From Nitrosocosmicus sp013114705 (GTDB lineage: Archaea; Thermoproteota; Nitrososphaeria; Nitrososphaerales; Nitrososphaeraceae): a DNA stretch of 64,000 nucleotides. The translations under genes and the position numbers were made by a program. The DNA is taken from contig NZ_JBLNIG010000004.1 in NCBI RefSeq assembly GCF_047711275.1, positions 1 through 64,000 of the forward strand. The letters run 5' to 3'. Below, piece by piece: positions 27,719 through 37,129 of this stretch. Within the stretch, counting starts at the first letter, position 1. Each line of letters begins with the position of its first letter. The notes under the pieces are model-generated. The model had not been told where the DNA came from and did not search any database. It worked only from the letters and a program-made list of their open reading frames with translations.

Positions 27719-28351
27719 ATGTCGCTTCTTATTTTTATGAGACACGGTCAGGCATACAACAATGTCAAACGGCTACTCGTTGGAAGAAATCTTGAATCTC
27801 ATTTGACCGATCTTGGTAGAGAGCAAGTGAGTCAAAGCAGTGAATTGTTGAAATCCATTCCCATTGATAAAATTTACTCTAGTCCTGTGATTAGAACAGT
27901 CGAAACAGCTGAAATTGCCTCAAAAACCTTGGGTTTGAAATTTGAATTAGATGAAAGATTGTTCGAGATTGAGTTAGGAAAGCTAGTAGGATTGTACTAC
28001 GATGACGTAATTTCTGCACATGGTGATCTATTCGCAAAATTTTATTCTGATAATGATAATGAAAACTCACTGCTTGAGTTTGAAGTAGAATCCTTTGGGT
28101 CAGTTAGGGAAAGAATTCGTCATTTAATTCAGGAAATGGTCAAAAAACATAAGAATCAAAATATTCTGTTTATTTCTCATTTGGATCCAATAAAGGCTGC
28201 AATATCTCTAGCTATGAATATAAAACCCTCCTCAGTCTATAGTGTTCAGGTTCCTAACGCATCCATTAGCGTATTAAAAAGTTATGATGATCTCTTAACG
28301 TTATGCGGACTAAATATACTAACAATGAAACGCTTTCTAACAGAGTTTTAA
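27719..28351 (+). CDS. Histidine phosphatase superfamily protein
   Basis: 210 residues. The family signature is at the N-terminus: LIFMRHGQAYNN, with catalytic His in RHG, then YSSPVIRTVETAEIASK, FEIELGKLVG and the second His in ILFISHLDPIKAA. Enzymes of this fold are phosphoglycerate mutases or phosphatases that form a phospho-His intermediate. Substrate is unknown. A TATA-rich tract precedes the ATG. It lies just upstream of the oxidase operon but a 90-base gap separates them. Confidence 0.88.
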   Translation: MSLLIFMRHGQAYNNVKRLLVGRNLESHLTDLGREQVSQSSELLKSIPIDKIYSSPVIRTVETAEIASKTLGLKFELDERLFEIELGKLVGLYYDDVISAHGDLFAKFYSDNDNENSLLEFEVESFGSVRERIRHLIQEMVKKHKNQNILFISHLDPIKAAISLAMNIKPSSVYSVQVPNASISVLKSYDDLLTLCGLNILTMKRFLTEF

Positions 28352-28441
28352 ACTTAAGTTAATTCTGAAGTGAATATAGGAGATAACTTCTAGAGCTTCT
28401 AGATTATAAATTGTCGCAAAAATCATCAACAAAAACCTTAA

Positions 28442-28762
28442 ATGACAGAAAGATTCACCAATCCAAAGAGAGTGGAGAATAAGATTATGGCTTTTTCCTC
28501 TGTTAATAAAATGTTGTTGATTTTCATTTTTAGTTCTATGGCTGTCATAGGTATTCAAAGCATAATTGAAATAGCATATGCTGCAGAAGGAGGTGAAACT
28601 GTAATACGCCGAGTAGAGATTTGGGGTCTATTTTATAGGATGATGGTCGCAGCATTCATTGTAGGAGCCGTTGTACAGGGTCTGAATGTGTATATATCGT
28701 GGCGATTTAGGGAATCACACCCTCGATTTAAAAATATAGATAATTCTGGAGGCAAGGCATAG
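28442..28762 (+). CDS. Small membrane protein of the terminal oxidase locus (possible split first helix of subunit II)
   Basis: 106 residues. A first hydrophobic segment (about 20-48, ending near YAAEGG) looks like a signal or membrane helix. A second, FYRMMVAAFIVGAVVQGLNVY, is followed by WRFRESHPRF. The helix followed by an Arg-rich WRFR motif is how the first membrane helix of oxidase subunit II usually ends. Its stop overlaps the GTG of the CuA gene by one base, so the two are translated together. I infer that subunit II is split between these genes. A TATA box at about 28403 precedes it. ATG 28487 is an alternative start. Confidence 0.75.
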   Translation: MTERFTNPKRVENKIMAFSSVNKMLLIFIFSSMAVIGIQSIIEIAYAAEGGETVIRRVEIWGLFYRMMVAAFIVGAVVQGLNVYISWRFRESHPRFKNIDNSGGKA

Positions 28763-29730
28763 TGGGTCACAGCACTCCAGAGTGGGTATATATAGGTGCT
28801 GTCACTGCTATTTTGATTTGGGTTGGTGCCGAATCTTGGAATATTGAGCATACATTAGAGTATGCTCCTCCTAATTCTGAAACAGTTCGAGTGGTAGGAC
28901 AGCAGTGGTTCTGGTCATTTCAGCATGCTGATGGTACACAGGAAATAAATGAACTTCATGTGAAGGAAGGTATACCTTATCGTTTTGAAATAGTCTCATC
29001 TGATGTAGTCCATAGTTTTAATATTCCTGATTTTGCAATGCTTATGGATGCAGTACCAGGCAGAGTTAATACAATGTGGAATATTTTTGATGAACCTGGC
29101 GAATATCTGATTGAATGTAGGGAGTATTGCGGTATGCTTCATCAAGACATGAGGGCGAGGTTGTTTGTAGAACCAAATACTGATAATACAACAGCCTCAC
29201 AACCTGAATCAGAACCAACAATATCTCAGGGTACGGGCACTGCTACGGTGGTTGCACCAGGCGGTGGTGAAGTAGGCTCTACAGGGACAGGAACCATGAG
29301 AGTAGTTGAGCCTGGAAATATAACTGCATCAAATGAAAGTGGTGCTAGTGATAACACTTCTAGTACAGCTTCCGATTCAGGTGACAACGCCACTACAGGT
29401 TCCACAAATGGAACTTCGACTACATCAGCAGCAGGTGTAACCTTATCTATACCTGCAGGGGCAGCTACTCCTGGAAATCCCGCCTATTCTCCTGATACAC
29501 TGACGGTTACGAAGGGCGAGATAATTGCAGTGTCAAACGATGATACTGCTCCTCATACTGTTACTAGTGGGGCTTCTCCAGGAGATGCTGATGCTGGCCA
29601 ACTATTTGATACAAGCATTATCATGCCTGCCGGCAAAGCCGAGATTGATACCTCAACAATAGACGCTGGAGAACACCCATTCCACTGTACAGTTCATCCG
29701 TTTATGACAGGAACAATGACTGTACAATAG
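28762..29730 (+). CDS. coxB: Cytochrome c oxidase subunit II with C-terminal plastocyanin domain
   Basis: 322 residues from a GTG. One membrane helix (about 8-25) is followed by the CuA domain. The metal ligands are visible: His84 in DVVHSFNIPDF, then Cys119, Cys123, His127 and Met130 in ECREYCGMLHQDM. Residues about 135-225 are a Gly/Ser/Thr-rich linker. The C-terminus (about 226-322) is a second cupredoxin with APHTVTSG and FHCTVHPFMTGTM, a type 1 copper site. It passes electrons from a copper protein to the oxidase. The built-in plastocyanin may serve as its own donor, which is an inference. The start overlaps the upstream stop. Confidence 0.92.
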   Translation: MGHSTPEWVYIGAVTAILIWVGAESWNIEHTLEYAPPNSETVRVVGQQWFWSFQHADGTQEINELHVKEGIPYRFEIVSSDVVHSFNIPDFAMLMDAVPGRVNTMWNIFDEPGEYLIECREYCGMLHQDMRARLFVEPNTDNTTASQPESEPTISQGTGTATVVAPGGGEVGSTGTGTMRVVEPGNITASNESGASDNTSSTASDSGDNATTGSTNGTSTTSAAGVTLSIPAGAATPGNPAYSPDTLTVTKGEIIAVSNDDTAPHTVTSGASPGDADAGQLFDTSIIMPAGKAEIDTSTIDAGEHPFHCTVHPFMTGTMTVQ

Positions 29731-29912
29731 ATTCTCTCTCATTTTTAGTTGGCAATAGTATAAATTTTATAATAAAGTAAGTTTTTCTTTTAGAAATTTC
29801 TTTATATCAATACTTTTTTTATATTTTTGCAACTTTTTTTACAGAACGGAATCCAAATACTTTTATAGACATATTTCGATTTTATGATTGTAGGGGTGTT
29901 TATTGTAACAAA

Positions 29913-31445
29913 ATGGTTCTAGAATTAAAAAAACCTCGTCCCATATGGGAGATTATATTTTCAACCCACCATACTGATATCGGGCTACTATATATCATAG
30001 CTTCGATGGTGGCACTGTTTGCTGGTGGTGCCTTAGCGATGGCGATCAGGGCTGAATTGTTTTTGCCTGGTGTGCAGATCTTCGAAGGCCAAGCAGACTT
30101 TTCGAGATTCTTTACAGTCCATGGGACAACGTTATTGTTTTTGTGGCTTATTCCATTTGCAGCAGGAGCTGGCAATTATCTTATTCCAATTATGGTTAGG
30201 TACAAAGATATGGCTTGGCCGAAGCTCAATGCTGTTGCATTTTGGATGATTCCACCTTGTATGTTCTTAATTTGGGGAGGATTTTCAGATACTACTTGGA
30301 ATGCATATCCACCATATTCTATTTTAAAAGCACCGGGTCCAGCCGCTGATATGTGGATAGTCGGATTAAAGTTGCTTGGATTATCGTCAGTATTAGGAGC
30401 TATTAACTTCACTGTTACAATATTGAAAATGAAGCATCCCGATTTGCCTTTGATGAAAATGTCATTGTTCAGTTGGGCAACATTGGTTACATCTCTAATG
30501 ATTATTGTAGCTATTCCCACATTCGCAGCATCTTTGGTTATGCTGTATACGGACAGACTGGGAGTAACCGGATTCTTTAATCCTGAAATGGGTGGAGATC
30601 CTATTGCCTATCAGCACTTGTTCTGGTTTACATTCCATCCAGAGGTTTACATCTTCGTCCTTCCGGGTATTGGTATGATGTATGAAATGATACCTACATT
30701 CTCCAGGAAACCCTTATTCAGCTATTACTCTGGAGTTGTAGCGTTGATAGTAATAGCGGTAATTGGCTTTGGTTCTTGGGCACATCACATGTTCGCAGTC
30801 GGTATGAGCTTTACAGAAAAGACGGTGTTCATGGTAGGAACCTTAGCTGCCGTGCCATCTTCTGCCATGCACGTGTTTAACTTCTTGGCGACTATGTGGG
30901 GTGGGCGAATCAAATTCGCGGCGCCCATGTTGTTCAGTGTCGGAGGTATTCTACTATTCTTCTCAGCAGGAGCTGGAGGTGTGGTAAATACAGCTATGCC
31001 ATTGGACTTTTTGACTCACGATAGTTATTGGGTCGTCGGTCACATGCACCTGTTTATCATGGGAACTATAACTTTGGCGTTCGTTGGATTTATCTACTAT
31101 TTGTTCCCGCTGATAACTGGCCGTATGTATGATCAACGGCTGGCGAAGATCCACTTTGTGCTAACGTTTGTGGGTATTGCAGTAATATTTGGTGTGCAGC
31201 ACATACTGGGTTTGTATGGAATGCCTAGAAGAGTAGTGGACTATCTCCCTATACCCGAGCTTATTATCATGAACCAGATTGCCAGTTTCGGAGGATGGGC
31301 TATAGGTGCATCGTTTATACTGTTCTTGTATAACATGATAAAATCTGCAATGTTTGGCAAACCAGTTGATCCAAAAGATCCATTTGAATTAGGACATGGA
31401 GTTGAATATTACTATGACTACGCCCGACGAGAACCCCATCATTAG
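29913..31445 (+). CDS. coxA: Heme-copper oxidase subunit I
   Basis: 510 residues with about 12 membrane helices. Heme and copper ligands: the low-spin heme His in RFFTVHGTTLLFLW, the CuB His in WFTFHPEVYIFVLPG with the cross-linked Tyr at HPEVY, the pair in GSWAHHMFAVGM, and the heme ligands in YWVVGHMHLFIMGT. It reduces oxygen to water and pumps protons. The leader between coxB and coxA is 182 bases of T-rich DNA with TATA strings, so coxA may have its own promoter. Its 3' end overlaps the next gene by 32 bases. The HPEVY and proton-channel residues fit the A-type family. I do not assign a subtype. Confidence 0.96.
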   Translation: MVLELKKPRPIWEIIFSTHHTDIGLLYIIASMVALFAGGALAMAIRAELFLPGVQIFEGQADFSRFFTVHGTTLLFLWLIPFAAGAGNYLIPIMVRYKDMAWPKLNAVAFWMIPPCMFLIWGGFSDTTWNAYPPYSILKAPGPAADMWIVGLKLLGLSSVLGAINFTVTILKMKHPDLPLMKMSLFSWATLVTSLMIIVAIPTFAASLVMLYTDRLGVTGFFNPEMGGDPIAYQHLFWFTFHPEVYIFVLPGIGMMYEMIPTFSRKPLFSYYSGVVALIVIAVIGFGSWAHHMFAVGMSFTEKTVFMVGTLAAVPSSAMHVFNFLATMWGGRIKFAAPMLFSVGGILLFFSAGAGGVVNTAMPLDFLTHDSYWVVGHMHLFIMGTITLAFVGFIYYLFPLITGRMYDQRLAKIHFVLTFVGIAVIFGVQHILGLYGMPRRVVDYLPIPELIIMNQIASFGGWAIGASFILFLYNMIKSAMFGKPVDPKDPFELGHGVEYYYDYARREPHH

Positions 31446-31947
31446 AACATCGCCCGCGCGATTTATGAAGGGATTGGTAATTATTATCATCCCTCTCATA
31501 GTCCTAGGCTACATCACAGTCTTTCATTGGGATGACACTGCAAGTGTTCCTCCGCCTGTATCGGCTCCTCCGCCTGCGCCGGCTGCACCTGATTCGACAG
31601 GCGCCGAATCCTCAACATCTGCAAATGCACCAGCTCCAGCTGCAGCGTCGGCTACGGCGATATCAATTCCTGCTGGGGCTGCGACTCAGGGCAATCCATC
31701 CTATACTCCAGACTCGATCACTGTGTCCAAAGGGGATGTAATTACCGTTTCCAATGAGGATACAGTTCCTCATACAGTAACTAGTGGCTCAGGACCACAA
31801 GATCCAAATTCAGCAAAGCTATTCGATACCAGTATCATTATGGCTGCTGAATCTGGAGAGGTTGACACAGCCACTTTGGAAGCAGGAGAGTATCAATACT
31901 ATTGTACTGTACACCCGTTCATGACAGGTTTGATTACGGTCCAATAA
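31414..31947 (+). CDS. Membrane-anchored plastocyanin-like copper protein
   Basis: 177 residues from the ATG at 31414, which overlaps coxA. A membrane helix (about 17-38, FMKGLVIIIIPLIVLGYI) is followed by a Pro/Ala linker (PPPVSAPPPAPAAP). A cupredoxin domain follows, with VPHTVTSGSGPQ and YYCTVHPFMTGLITV giving the His, Cys, His and Met ligands of a type 1 copper site. It is a close paralogue of the C-terminal domain of CoxB and probably carries electrons to the oxidase. The start was moved downstream from 31396 so that coding begins at an ATG. Confidence 0.88.
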   Translation: MTTPDENPIIRTSPARFMKGLVIIIIPLIVLGYITVFHWDDTASVPPPVSAPPPAPAAPDSTGAESSTSANAPAPAAASATAISIPAGAATQGNPSYTPDSITVSKGDVITVSNEDTVPHTVTSGSGPQDPNSAKLFDTSIIMAAESGEVDTATLEAGEYQYYCTVHPFMTGLITVQ

Positions 31948-31952
31948 CTCCC

Positions 31953-31960
31953 TTTTTTTT
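31953..31960 (+). terminator. T-tract after the plastocyanin gene
   Basis: Eight T directly after the stop of the cupredoxin gene, a typical archaeal termination site. A new promoter probably drives ctaA. Confidence 0.45.
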
Positions 31961-32004
31961 AAATATAAAGGAAGACCGAAACATCACATATTAAGCAATT
32001 TCAA

Positions 32005-32511
32005 ATGAATTATGATAAATTTCTTCAAATTTTTTCAATAGGTACGTTATGTGTTTTATTTAGTCTAATGACACTTGGTGGTTATGTGAGTTCTACAGGC
32101 GTGGGTCTGTCTTGTCCTCAATGGCCTTTGTGTCCTCAGGGATTGATTCCTTCTTATGAATTTTTGATAGAATATATTCATCGAACAATCGCTGCTACCA
32201 CTGGTCTTTTGGTATTCTTAACCATGGTATTTGTTTTGAGAGGAAGACACTCCACCAAGCCAACCAAGTTATTTTCAATAATAGCTGCTGCCGCTGTGGT
32301 TGGACAGATAACATTAGGCGCTATTGTTATCAATGAGAAATTACATGCAGATCTGGTTACCGCGCATTTGGGTTTAGGATTAATCTTATACAGTAGTATG
32401 ATATTTGTTGTAATCAATATCTTTTATACGAATGTAAATCTCAAATCCTTACAACCATCAAATTTGTCATCTCAGGATAGTGACTCTAGAGTTAGTTTTT
32501 CCAACAAATAG
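32005..32511 (+). CDS. ctaA: Heme A synthase-type protein, half-size (CtaA/COX15)
   Basis: 168 residues with four membrane helices. GGYVSSTGVGLSCPQWPLCPQG carries the Cys pair and loop seen in COX15/CtaA, IHRTIAATTGLLVF is the His helix, and TAHLGLGLILY is the second conserved His. Archaeal versions of half length are known and are thought to dimerise. Bacterial CtaA is about double this length. It would oxidise the heme O methyl group to make heme A for the oxidase just upstream. No ctaB (heme O synthase) gene is in the window. Confidence 0.85.
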   Translation: MNYDKFLQIFSIGTLCVLFSLMTLGGYVSSTGVGLSCPQWPLCPQGLIPSYEFLIEYIHRTIAATTGLLVFLTMVFVLRGRHSTKPTKLFSIIAAAAVVGQITLGAIVINEKLHADLVTAHLGLGLILYSSMIFVVINIFYTNVNLKSLQPSNLSSQDSDSRVSFSNK

Positions 32512-32604
32512 GAAATCTATACACAATAATAATAGTATTTTATGGGATTCAGATAGACACAAGGTGAATAGCGAATAAAATCATCAATTTTTCTATATGT
32601 CATT

Positions 32605-33204
32605 TTGATTTCACTTTTCCTTTCTCTTCACTCCATGCATTTAATAACTTCTAAACCAGCTGGAGGTCATTTTAATCACCTTTCATACTATAATAGTGAA
32701 AGCATGGGGATTGGTAACAAATATTTTATTGATCAGGAGTTGAATCCCGAATACGCCAAATCAAATGAGCAGACAAATATCATGTTCAGCATTCAAGATA
32801 AAAACGGCAATGATGTTTCTAATGTCAATGTGATGGTTGAGATTTATACAGCCGCAGGAGAACTATTGTATGATTTTCCATGGACTAATCTTGCAATTGG
32901 TGACTTTGAGATTCCATATACGTTCGAAAAAAATGGTAACTATCAAGTTGTATTGAGTATACTTAATGAAGGAGTAGCTAGACCACATGCATCTGATACC
33001 ACACCTCCAACAAGGACCATTCTTACAGACAATGCAAATTGCAACTGTGAACGGGCGGTATTTAATATTGCCATCTCTGAGACCTATGGATTAATCTTTA
33101 CTCTTACTATTTATGGGATAGTGATTAGTGCAATCTTAGTATTGGGGATTATCGGGGTCTGGGTGTTACGGAAAAGGAGAAGGAATAAAAAGTCTCGATT
33201 CTAG
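32605..33204 (+). CDS. Exported or membrane-anchored protein near the oxidase locus
   Basis: 199 residues. A hydrophobic N-terminus (LFLSLHSMHLI) works as a signal peptide, and only a TTG is available as start. The mid-section is a beta-rich domain with EQTNIMFSIQDKNGNDVSNV, MVEIYTAAGELLYDFPWTN and FEKNGNYQVVLSI. A C-terminal membrane helix (about 165-190, ISAILVLGIIGVWVL) is followed by a basic RKRRRNKKSRF tail. So the domain faces outside. It sits directly after ctaA and may be part of oxidase assembly or copper handling, but this is inference. Confidence 0.72.
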   Translation: MISLFLSLHSMHLITSKPAGGHFNHLSYYNSESMGIGNKYFIDQELNPEYAKSNEQTNIMFSIQDKNGNDVSNVNVMVEIYTAAGELLYDFPWTNLAIGDFEIPYTFEKNGNYQVVLSILNEGVARPHASDTTPPTRTILTDNANCNCERAVFNIAISETYGLIFTLTIYGIVISAILVLGIIGVWVLRKRRRNKKSRF

Positions 33205-33460
33205 GTAATTTCTTAATATCTCTTTATTCGCCGATTCTGTAATGGATAGAGGACTTGAGTCCAATAGTCTTAATATTATCTTACAGATGATCAACACCGA
33301 GTGCTAGAATTTTTGGCTACAACTACCGCAATTTTTAAGATATCGATGAGCCTGTTCAACTAACTGATTAGTATATTTTATTTTACTAATGGACTATATG
33401 TAAAATGAATAAGTATCATTAGAACTATTAATATTGATGTAGCGCCATTTTCTTATTGTT

Positions 33461-33652
33461 ATGAACAAATTGAAGAAAATTTCTTTAATTTTTAGCTTTA
33501 TAACCTTGACAATTGCAGTAATTGCATTAGTTACACTAAATGCTATTTTTATAATAGGTGGGCTAGCCAGTTTTGTAATGGCAATTTTTTATCTGTACCT
33601 CAATCGAGCTCGTCAAACATTCAAGAAAGACCTATTGGATACGCTCAAGTAA
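33461..33652 (+). CDS. Small two-helix membrane protein
   Basis: 63 residues: KKISLIFSFITLTIAVIALV and IFIIGGLASFVMAIFYLYL are membrane helices, with a short basic tail (NRARQTFKKDLL). No family is recognised. It converges with the phosphoribosyltransferase gene, 5 bases apart at the ends. Confidence 0.6.
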   Translation: MNKLKKISLIFSFITLTIAVIALVTLNAIFIIGGLASFVMAIFYLYLNRARQTFKKDLLDTLK

Positions 33653-33657
33653 ACTTC

Positions 33658-34119
33658 TCACAATTTGTTGTCTTGGTCTTCCCAGGGAAAAACTACCCAA
33701 CGGGAGTCATTAAGGATTTTTCCACAAACATCATTGTCAATGATCGAATCTGTCTTGTATCTTTTTAATAAGAATATTTTTAGACAATTCATTTTCATTA
33801 GGTACCTGCCCACCAATTCTATCGTCTTTCCAGTATCGTGTATTTCATCTATTAGCAGGTATTTTTTATTTGGATCCAAGATTGGCAGCTTGTGAGAAAT
33901 AATTTGCTTGTCAATTAATGGAAATATGTTTATTGGTTTGATATTCATCTTGTAGGACAGTATTGTTGCTGGAATTATTCCGCCATTTCCAATCGCGATT
34001 ATTTCATAGTCCTGAAGAGAACTGGGTATTATTTTTGACTGCAATTTGTACGATATATTTGCAATCAGGGCAATCACATCTCCCCACGAAAGGATTATTT
34101 CATTAGCAGTATAGTTCAA
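33658..34119 (-). CDS. Phosphoribosyltransferase-fold protein
   Basis: 153 residues. The PRPP-binding loop is YLLIDEIHDTGKTIELVG (hydrophobic strand, D-E, then D-T-G-K-T). Upstream GNGGIIPATILSYKM is the first PRT motif. Such enzymes are usually purine salvage (hypoxanthine/xanthine) or regulators of the PyrR type. The substrate-binding hood is short, so the base cannot be named. Probably a cytoplasmic nucleotide-salvage enzyme. Confidence 0.85.
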   Translation of the reverse strand: MNYTANEIILSWGDVIALIANISYKLQSKIIPSSLQDYEIIAIGNGGIIPATILSYKMNIKPINIFPLIDKQIISHKLPILDPNKKYLLIDEIHDTGKTIELVGRYLMKMNCLKIFLLKRYKTDSIIDNDVCGKILNDSRWVVFPWEDQDNKL

Positions 34120-34203
34120 AAGATCTAAGGATAAAATATGGATTTACTTTTATATTGATTATGATGATTGTTGCATTTTATCTATACTTGGAGGGGATAT
34201 TCC

Positions 34204-34428
34204 ATGACAAAAATATTTTTGGTTAGAGTCAAATTCAGTTCTTCGGAACAAATTTTGGTGAATCACCTTACCAATGAAATTGACATTTCAATAAAAGAAG
34301 TGCCAATAAAAGGGAGAGCTAACAAAGCAATAATTAACATACTCTCGAAATATTTCAACATCAAGACTGAAAACATAAAGATAGTTCGCGGCCTGTTTTC
34401 AAAGACCAAATTTATTGAAATTTCATGA
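34204..34428 (+). CDS. DUF167/YggU family protein
   Basis: 74 residues from the ATG at 34204, moved downstream from a TTG at 34168. The family mark is VPIKGRANKAIINILSKYF followed by ENIKIVRGLFSKTKFIEI, matching the DUF167 G-x-A-N-x-A and I-x-x-G-x-x-S-x-x-K pattern. A small alpha/beta protein widespread in bacteria and archaea, without a known role. Confidence 0.75.
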   Translation: MTKIFLVRVKFSSSEQILVNHLTNEIDISIKEVPIKGRANKAIINILSKYFNIKTENIKIVRGLFSKTKFIEIS

Positions 34429-34541
34429 TTACATAAAGATCATAAAATACCCCGAGTGAGTCGCCTCTCCGACATCTACGAAATACTGTAGAAAACATAA
34501 AGAAAATAATATTTATTCAAACGATGTATCTTGAAATATAG

Positions 34542-35492
34542 TCAAGTCTGATTACTCTCTGCTTGCCTTTCTAATAATTTTTGGATTATTTTTTCTGCTA
34601 TAACAGAGGAAGCCAGTTCTTGTCCTTCCTTTGTTTGTGCTCCAATGTGTGGAGTACAAATTAGATTGTCCAAAACCAAAAGCTCTTTGTTTGTGGGAGG
34701 TTCTATTTCATATACATCTAAAGCGGCGCCACCAATCTTTTTGTTTTTTAGACCATCAATAAGAGCCTGTTCATCAATTACTTCTCCCCTTGATGTGTTT
34801 ATCAGAAAAGAACCCTTTTTCATAATAGAGAGCATTTCCTTATTGATCAAATGTTTGGTTTGTTCCGTAGATGGAACGTGACAAGTTATGTAGTCAGAAC
34901 TTTCTATCAAGGTCTTTAAGTCTGTTGTTATGAGTGAAACTTCTTGAGCAAAACTCTTGTCGATAGGAACTACATCATATCCAATTAGATTCATCCTTAA
35001 ACCTCTGGCTAATCTTGCTACATTTCTTCCAATTTTTCCAAGTCCAATTATACCTAGATATTTTCCTTTTAATTCTATACCTATTAGATCTTTCTTGATC
35101 CATTTACCTTGTTTGGTAGCATTATTTGCAATAGGTATATTTCTACTTAGTGAAAACATTAATCCCAATACTAGTTCTGAAACTGCATTTACAGAAGCTT
35201 CACCTGCATTAATTACCTCGACATTTTTCTTTTGCGCTTCCACAGTATCTATATTATCTAATCCCACTCCCACTCTGGCTATTATCTTTGCGTTGGTAGC
35301 GTTATCTATGATTTCCTTGGTGATTTTCGTTCTGCTGCGTACAATAATCACATCATAGTCTTTTACCTTGGTAATTAGCTCTTGATTTGAAATTTCTGGT
35401 AAATATTCTACTAAAAGACCTGCATTCTTTAGGATACCTATACCTCTTTCATCGATAGAGTCACATACTATTACATTGCCATCAATTTGCAT
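34542..35492 (-). CDS. serA: D-3-phosphoglycerate dehydrogenase-like (SerA) 2-hydroxyacid dehydrogenase
   Basis: 316 residues, without the ACT regulatory domain of longer SerA. Motifs: RVGVGLDNIDTVEAQKKNV, GIIGLGKIGRNVARLARGL (NAD-binding GxGxxG), NTSRGEVIDEQALIDGL with the Arg, DVYEIEPPTNKELL, and the catalytic His in CTPHIGAQTKEGQ. It oxidises 3-phosphoglycerate to phosphohydroxypyruvate, the first step of serine synthesis. Other 2-hydroxyacids are possible. Divergent from sufB, with a promoter region of about 150 bases. Confidence 0.92.
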   Translation of the reverse strand: MQIDGNVIVCDSIDERGIGILKNAGLLVEYLPEISNQELITKVKDYDVIIVRSRTKITKEIIDNATNAKIIARVGVGLDNIDTVEAQKKNVEVINAGEASVNAVSELVLGLMFSLSRNIPIANNATKQGKWIKKDLIGIELKGKYLGIIGLGKIGRNVARLARGLRMNLIGYDVVPIDKSFAQEVSLITTDLKTLIESSDYITCHVPSTEQTKHLINKEMLSIMKKGSFLINTSRGEVIDEQALIDGLKNKKIGGAALDVYEIEPPTNKELLVLDNLICTPHIGAQTKEGQELASSVIAEKIIQKLLERQAESNQT

Positions 35493-35644
35493 ATAAGAAA
35501 ACCTTTTTAGTGGGAATATATTGATTACTTTTTGTTTTTTAGTATTTGTTTCTATAATTAGGTAGACCTAACAAATTTGAATCAATTGTTAATGTATTTA
35601 TACAAATTTGATAGTTTTGAATATTTTTAACAAAAATATTTATA

Positions 35645-37070
35645 ATGAATAACGCCGTTATGAAGAGTATGACCGCAAAAGAATTAGATATGGATTATAG
35701 TAAATATGACTTTAAGGATTCAACTGAAATTTATGTCTATTTAAGTAAAAAAGGTCTATCCAGGGGCACTGTTGAGGAAATTAGCAAAATGAAAGGAGAG
35801 CCTGACTGGATGCGTGATTTTAGATTGAGATCGTATGATGTTTTTATGAGCAAACCTATGCCAAATTGGGGCGGTGATCTTTCTCATATAGACTTTCAAA
35901 ATATATACTATTATGCTAAAGCTTCTGACAAGCAAAGTAAAAGCTGGGATGATGTTCCAGAATCCGTTAGAAATACCTTTGAAAAATTAGGTATTCCAGA
36001 AGCAGAGAGAAAATTCCTGGCAGGTGTAGGAGCACAGTACCGAATCAGAAGTGGTCTATCACAATTTAAGGGAGGACTTGGAACAACAAGGAGTAATTTT
36101 TCTAGATACTGATACGGCTGTCAAGAAATTTCCTGATTTAGTTAAAAAGTATTTTGGAAAGGTCATTCCGCCAGAGGATAACAAATTTGCAGCACTAAAT
36201 AGTGCTGTATGGTCGGGAGGTTCGTTCATATATATTCCACCAAATGTAAAAGTGGATTTACCATTACAAGCATATTTCAGAATAAATGCAGAAAACATTG
36301 GTCAATTTGAAAGGACATTGATTATTGCAGATGAAGGGGCAGATGTCCATTATATCGAGGGATGTACTGCTCCCGTTTATTCAACAGAGTCTCTACATTC
36401 TGCAGTTGTTGAATTGATCGCTAAAAGAGGTGCAAAAATAAGATATACTACAATACAAAATTGGAGTAAGGATGTATACAACCTTGTAACAAAACGAGCA
36501 TATGCATATGAAAATGCATCAGTAGAATGGATTGATGGTAACCTCGGTAGCAAACTTACAATGAAGTATCCTGGGGTTTACATGCTTGGCAAAAATGCAC
36601 ATGCCGAAATTGTGTCTGTTGCTTTTGCTGGTAAAGCTCAGCATCAAGATGCCGGTGCAAAAGTTGTTCATTTAGCTCCTGGCACCACTTCGAGAATCAC
36701 AAGCAAATCCGTTAGCAAAGATTCAGGTAGAACTACTTATAGAGGTTTATTGCATGTTGCCAAAGGAGCAAATGGTGTAAAGTCAAATGTTAGATGTGAT
36801 GCCTTGTTACTAGACGAGTTTTCTAGGACTGACACTTATCCTTATGTTGAGGTTAACGAAGATGATGCAACAATTACTCATGAGGCAACGGTAGGAAAAA
36901 TTGGTGATGAACAAATATTCTATCTAATGAGCAGAGGATATTCTGAATCTGATGCATTAAGTATGATTATTGGAGGATTCATGGAGCCCTTTACCAAAGA
37001 ATTACCAATGGAGTATGCAGTTGAACTTAATAGACTTGTAAAAATGGAAATGGAAGGATCAGTAGGTTAA
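35645..37070 (+). CDS. sufB: Fe-S cluster assembly protein SufB, frameshifted
   Basis: Two overlapping frames form one SufB of about 475 residues. The first (from 35645) has KGLSRGTVEEISKMKGEPDW, MRDFRLRSYDVFMSKPMPNW and ends FLAGVGAQY. The second (from about 36041) continues SEVVYHNLREDLEQQGVIFL and runs through the whole scaffold, with AVWSGGSFIYIPPNV, DEGADVHYIEGCTAP and SRGYSESDALSMIIGGF. A single extra C in the run around 36040 shifts the frame. With it removed, the sequence reads AGVGAQYESEVVYHN. SufB with SufC and SufD builds Fe-S clusters. This is an essential pathway, so consensus error is likely. SufD follows 59 bases later; sufC is not in the window. Confidence 0.92.
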
Positions 37071-37129
37071 TGCTCTATTCCATTTTCATATTGCATTGCA
37101 TTGCTATTTGTAAACATGAATGATAAATT

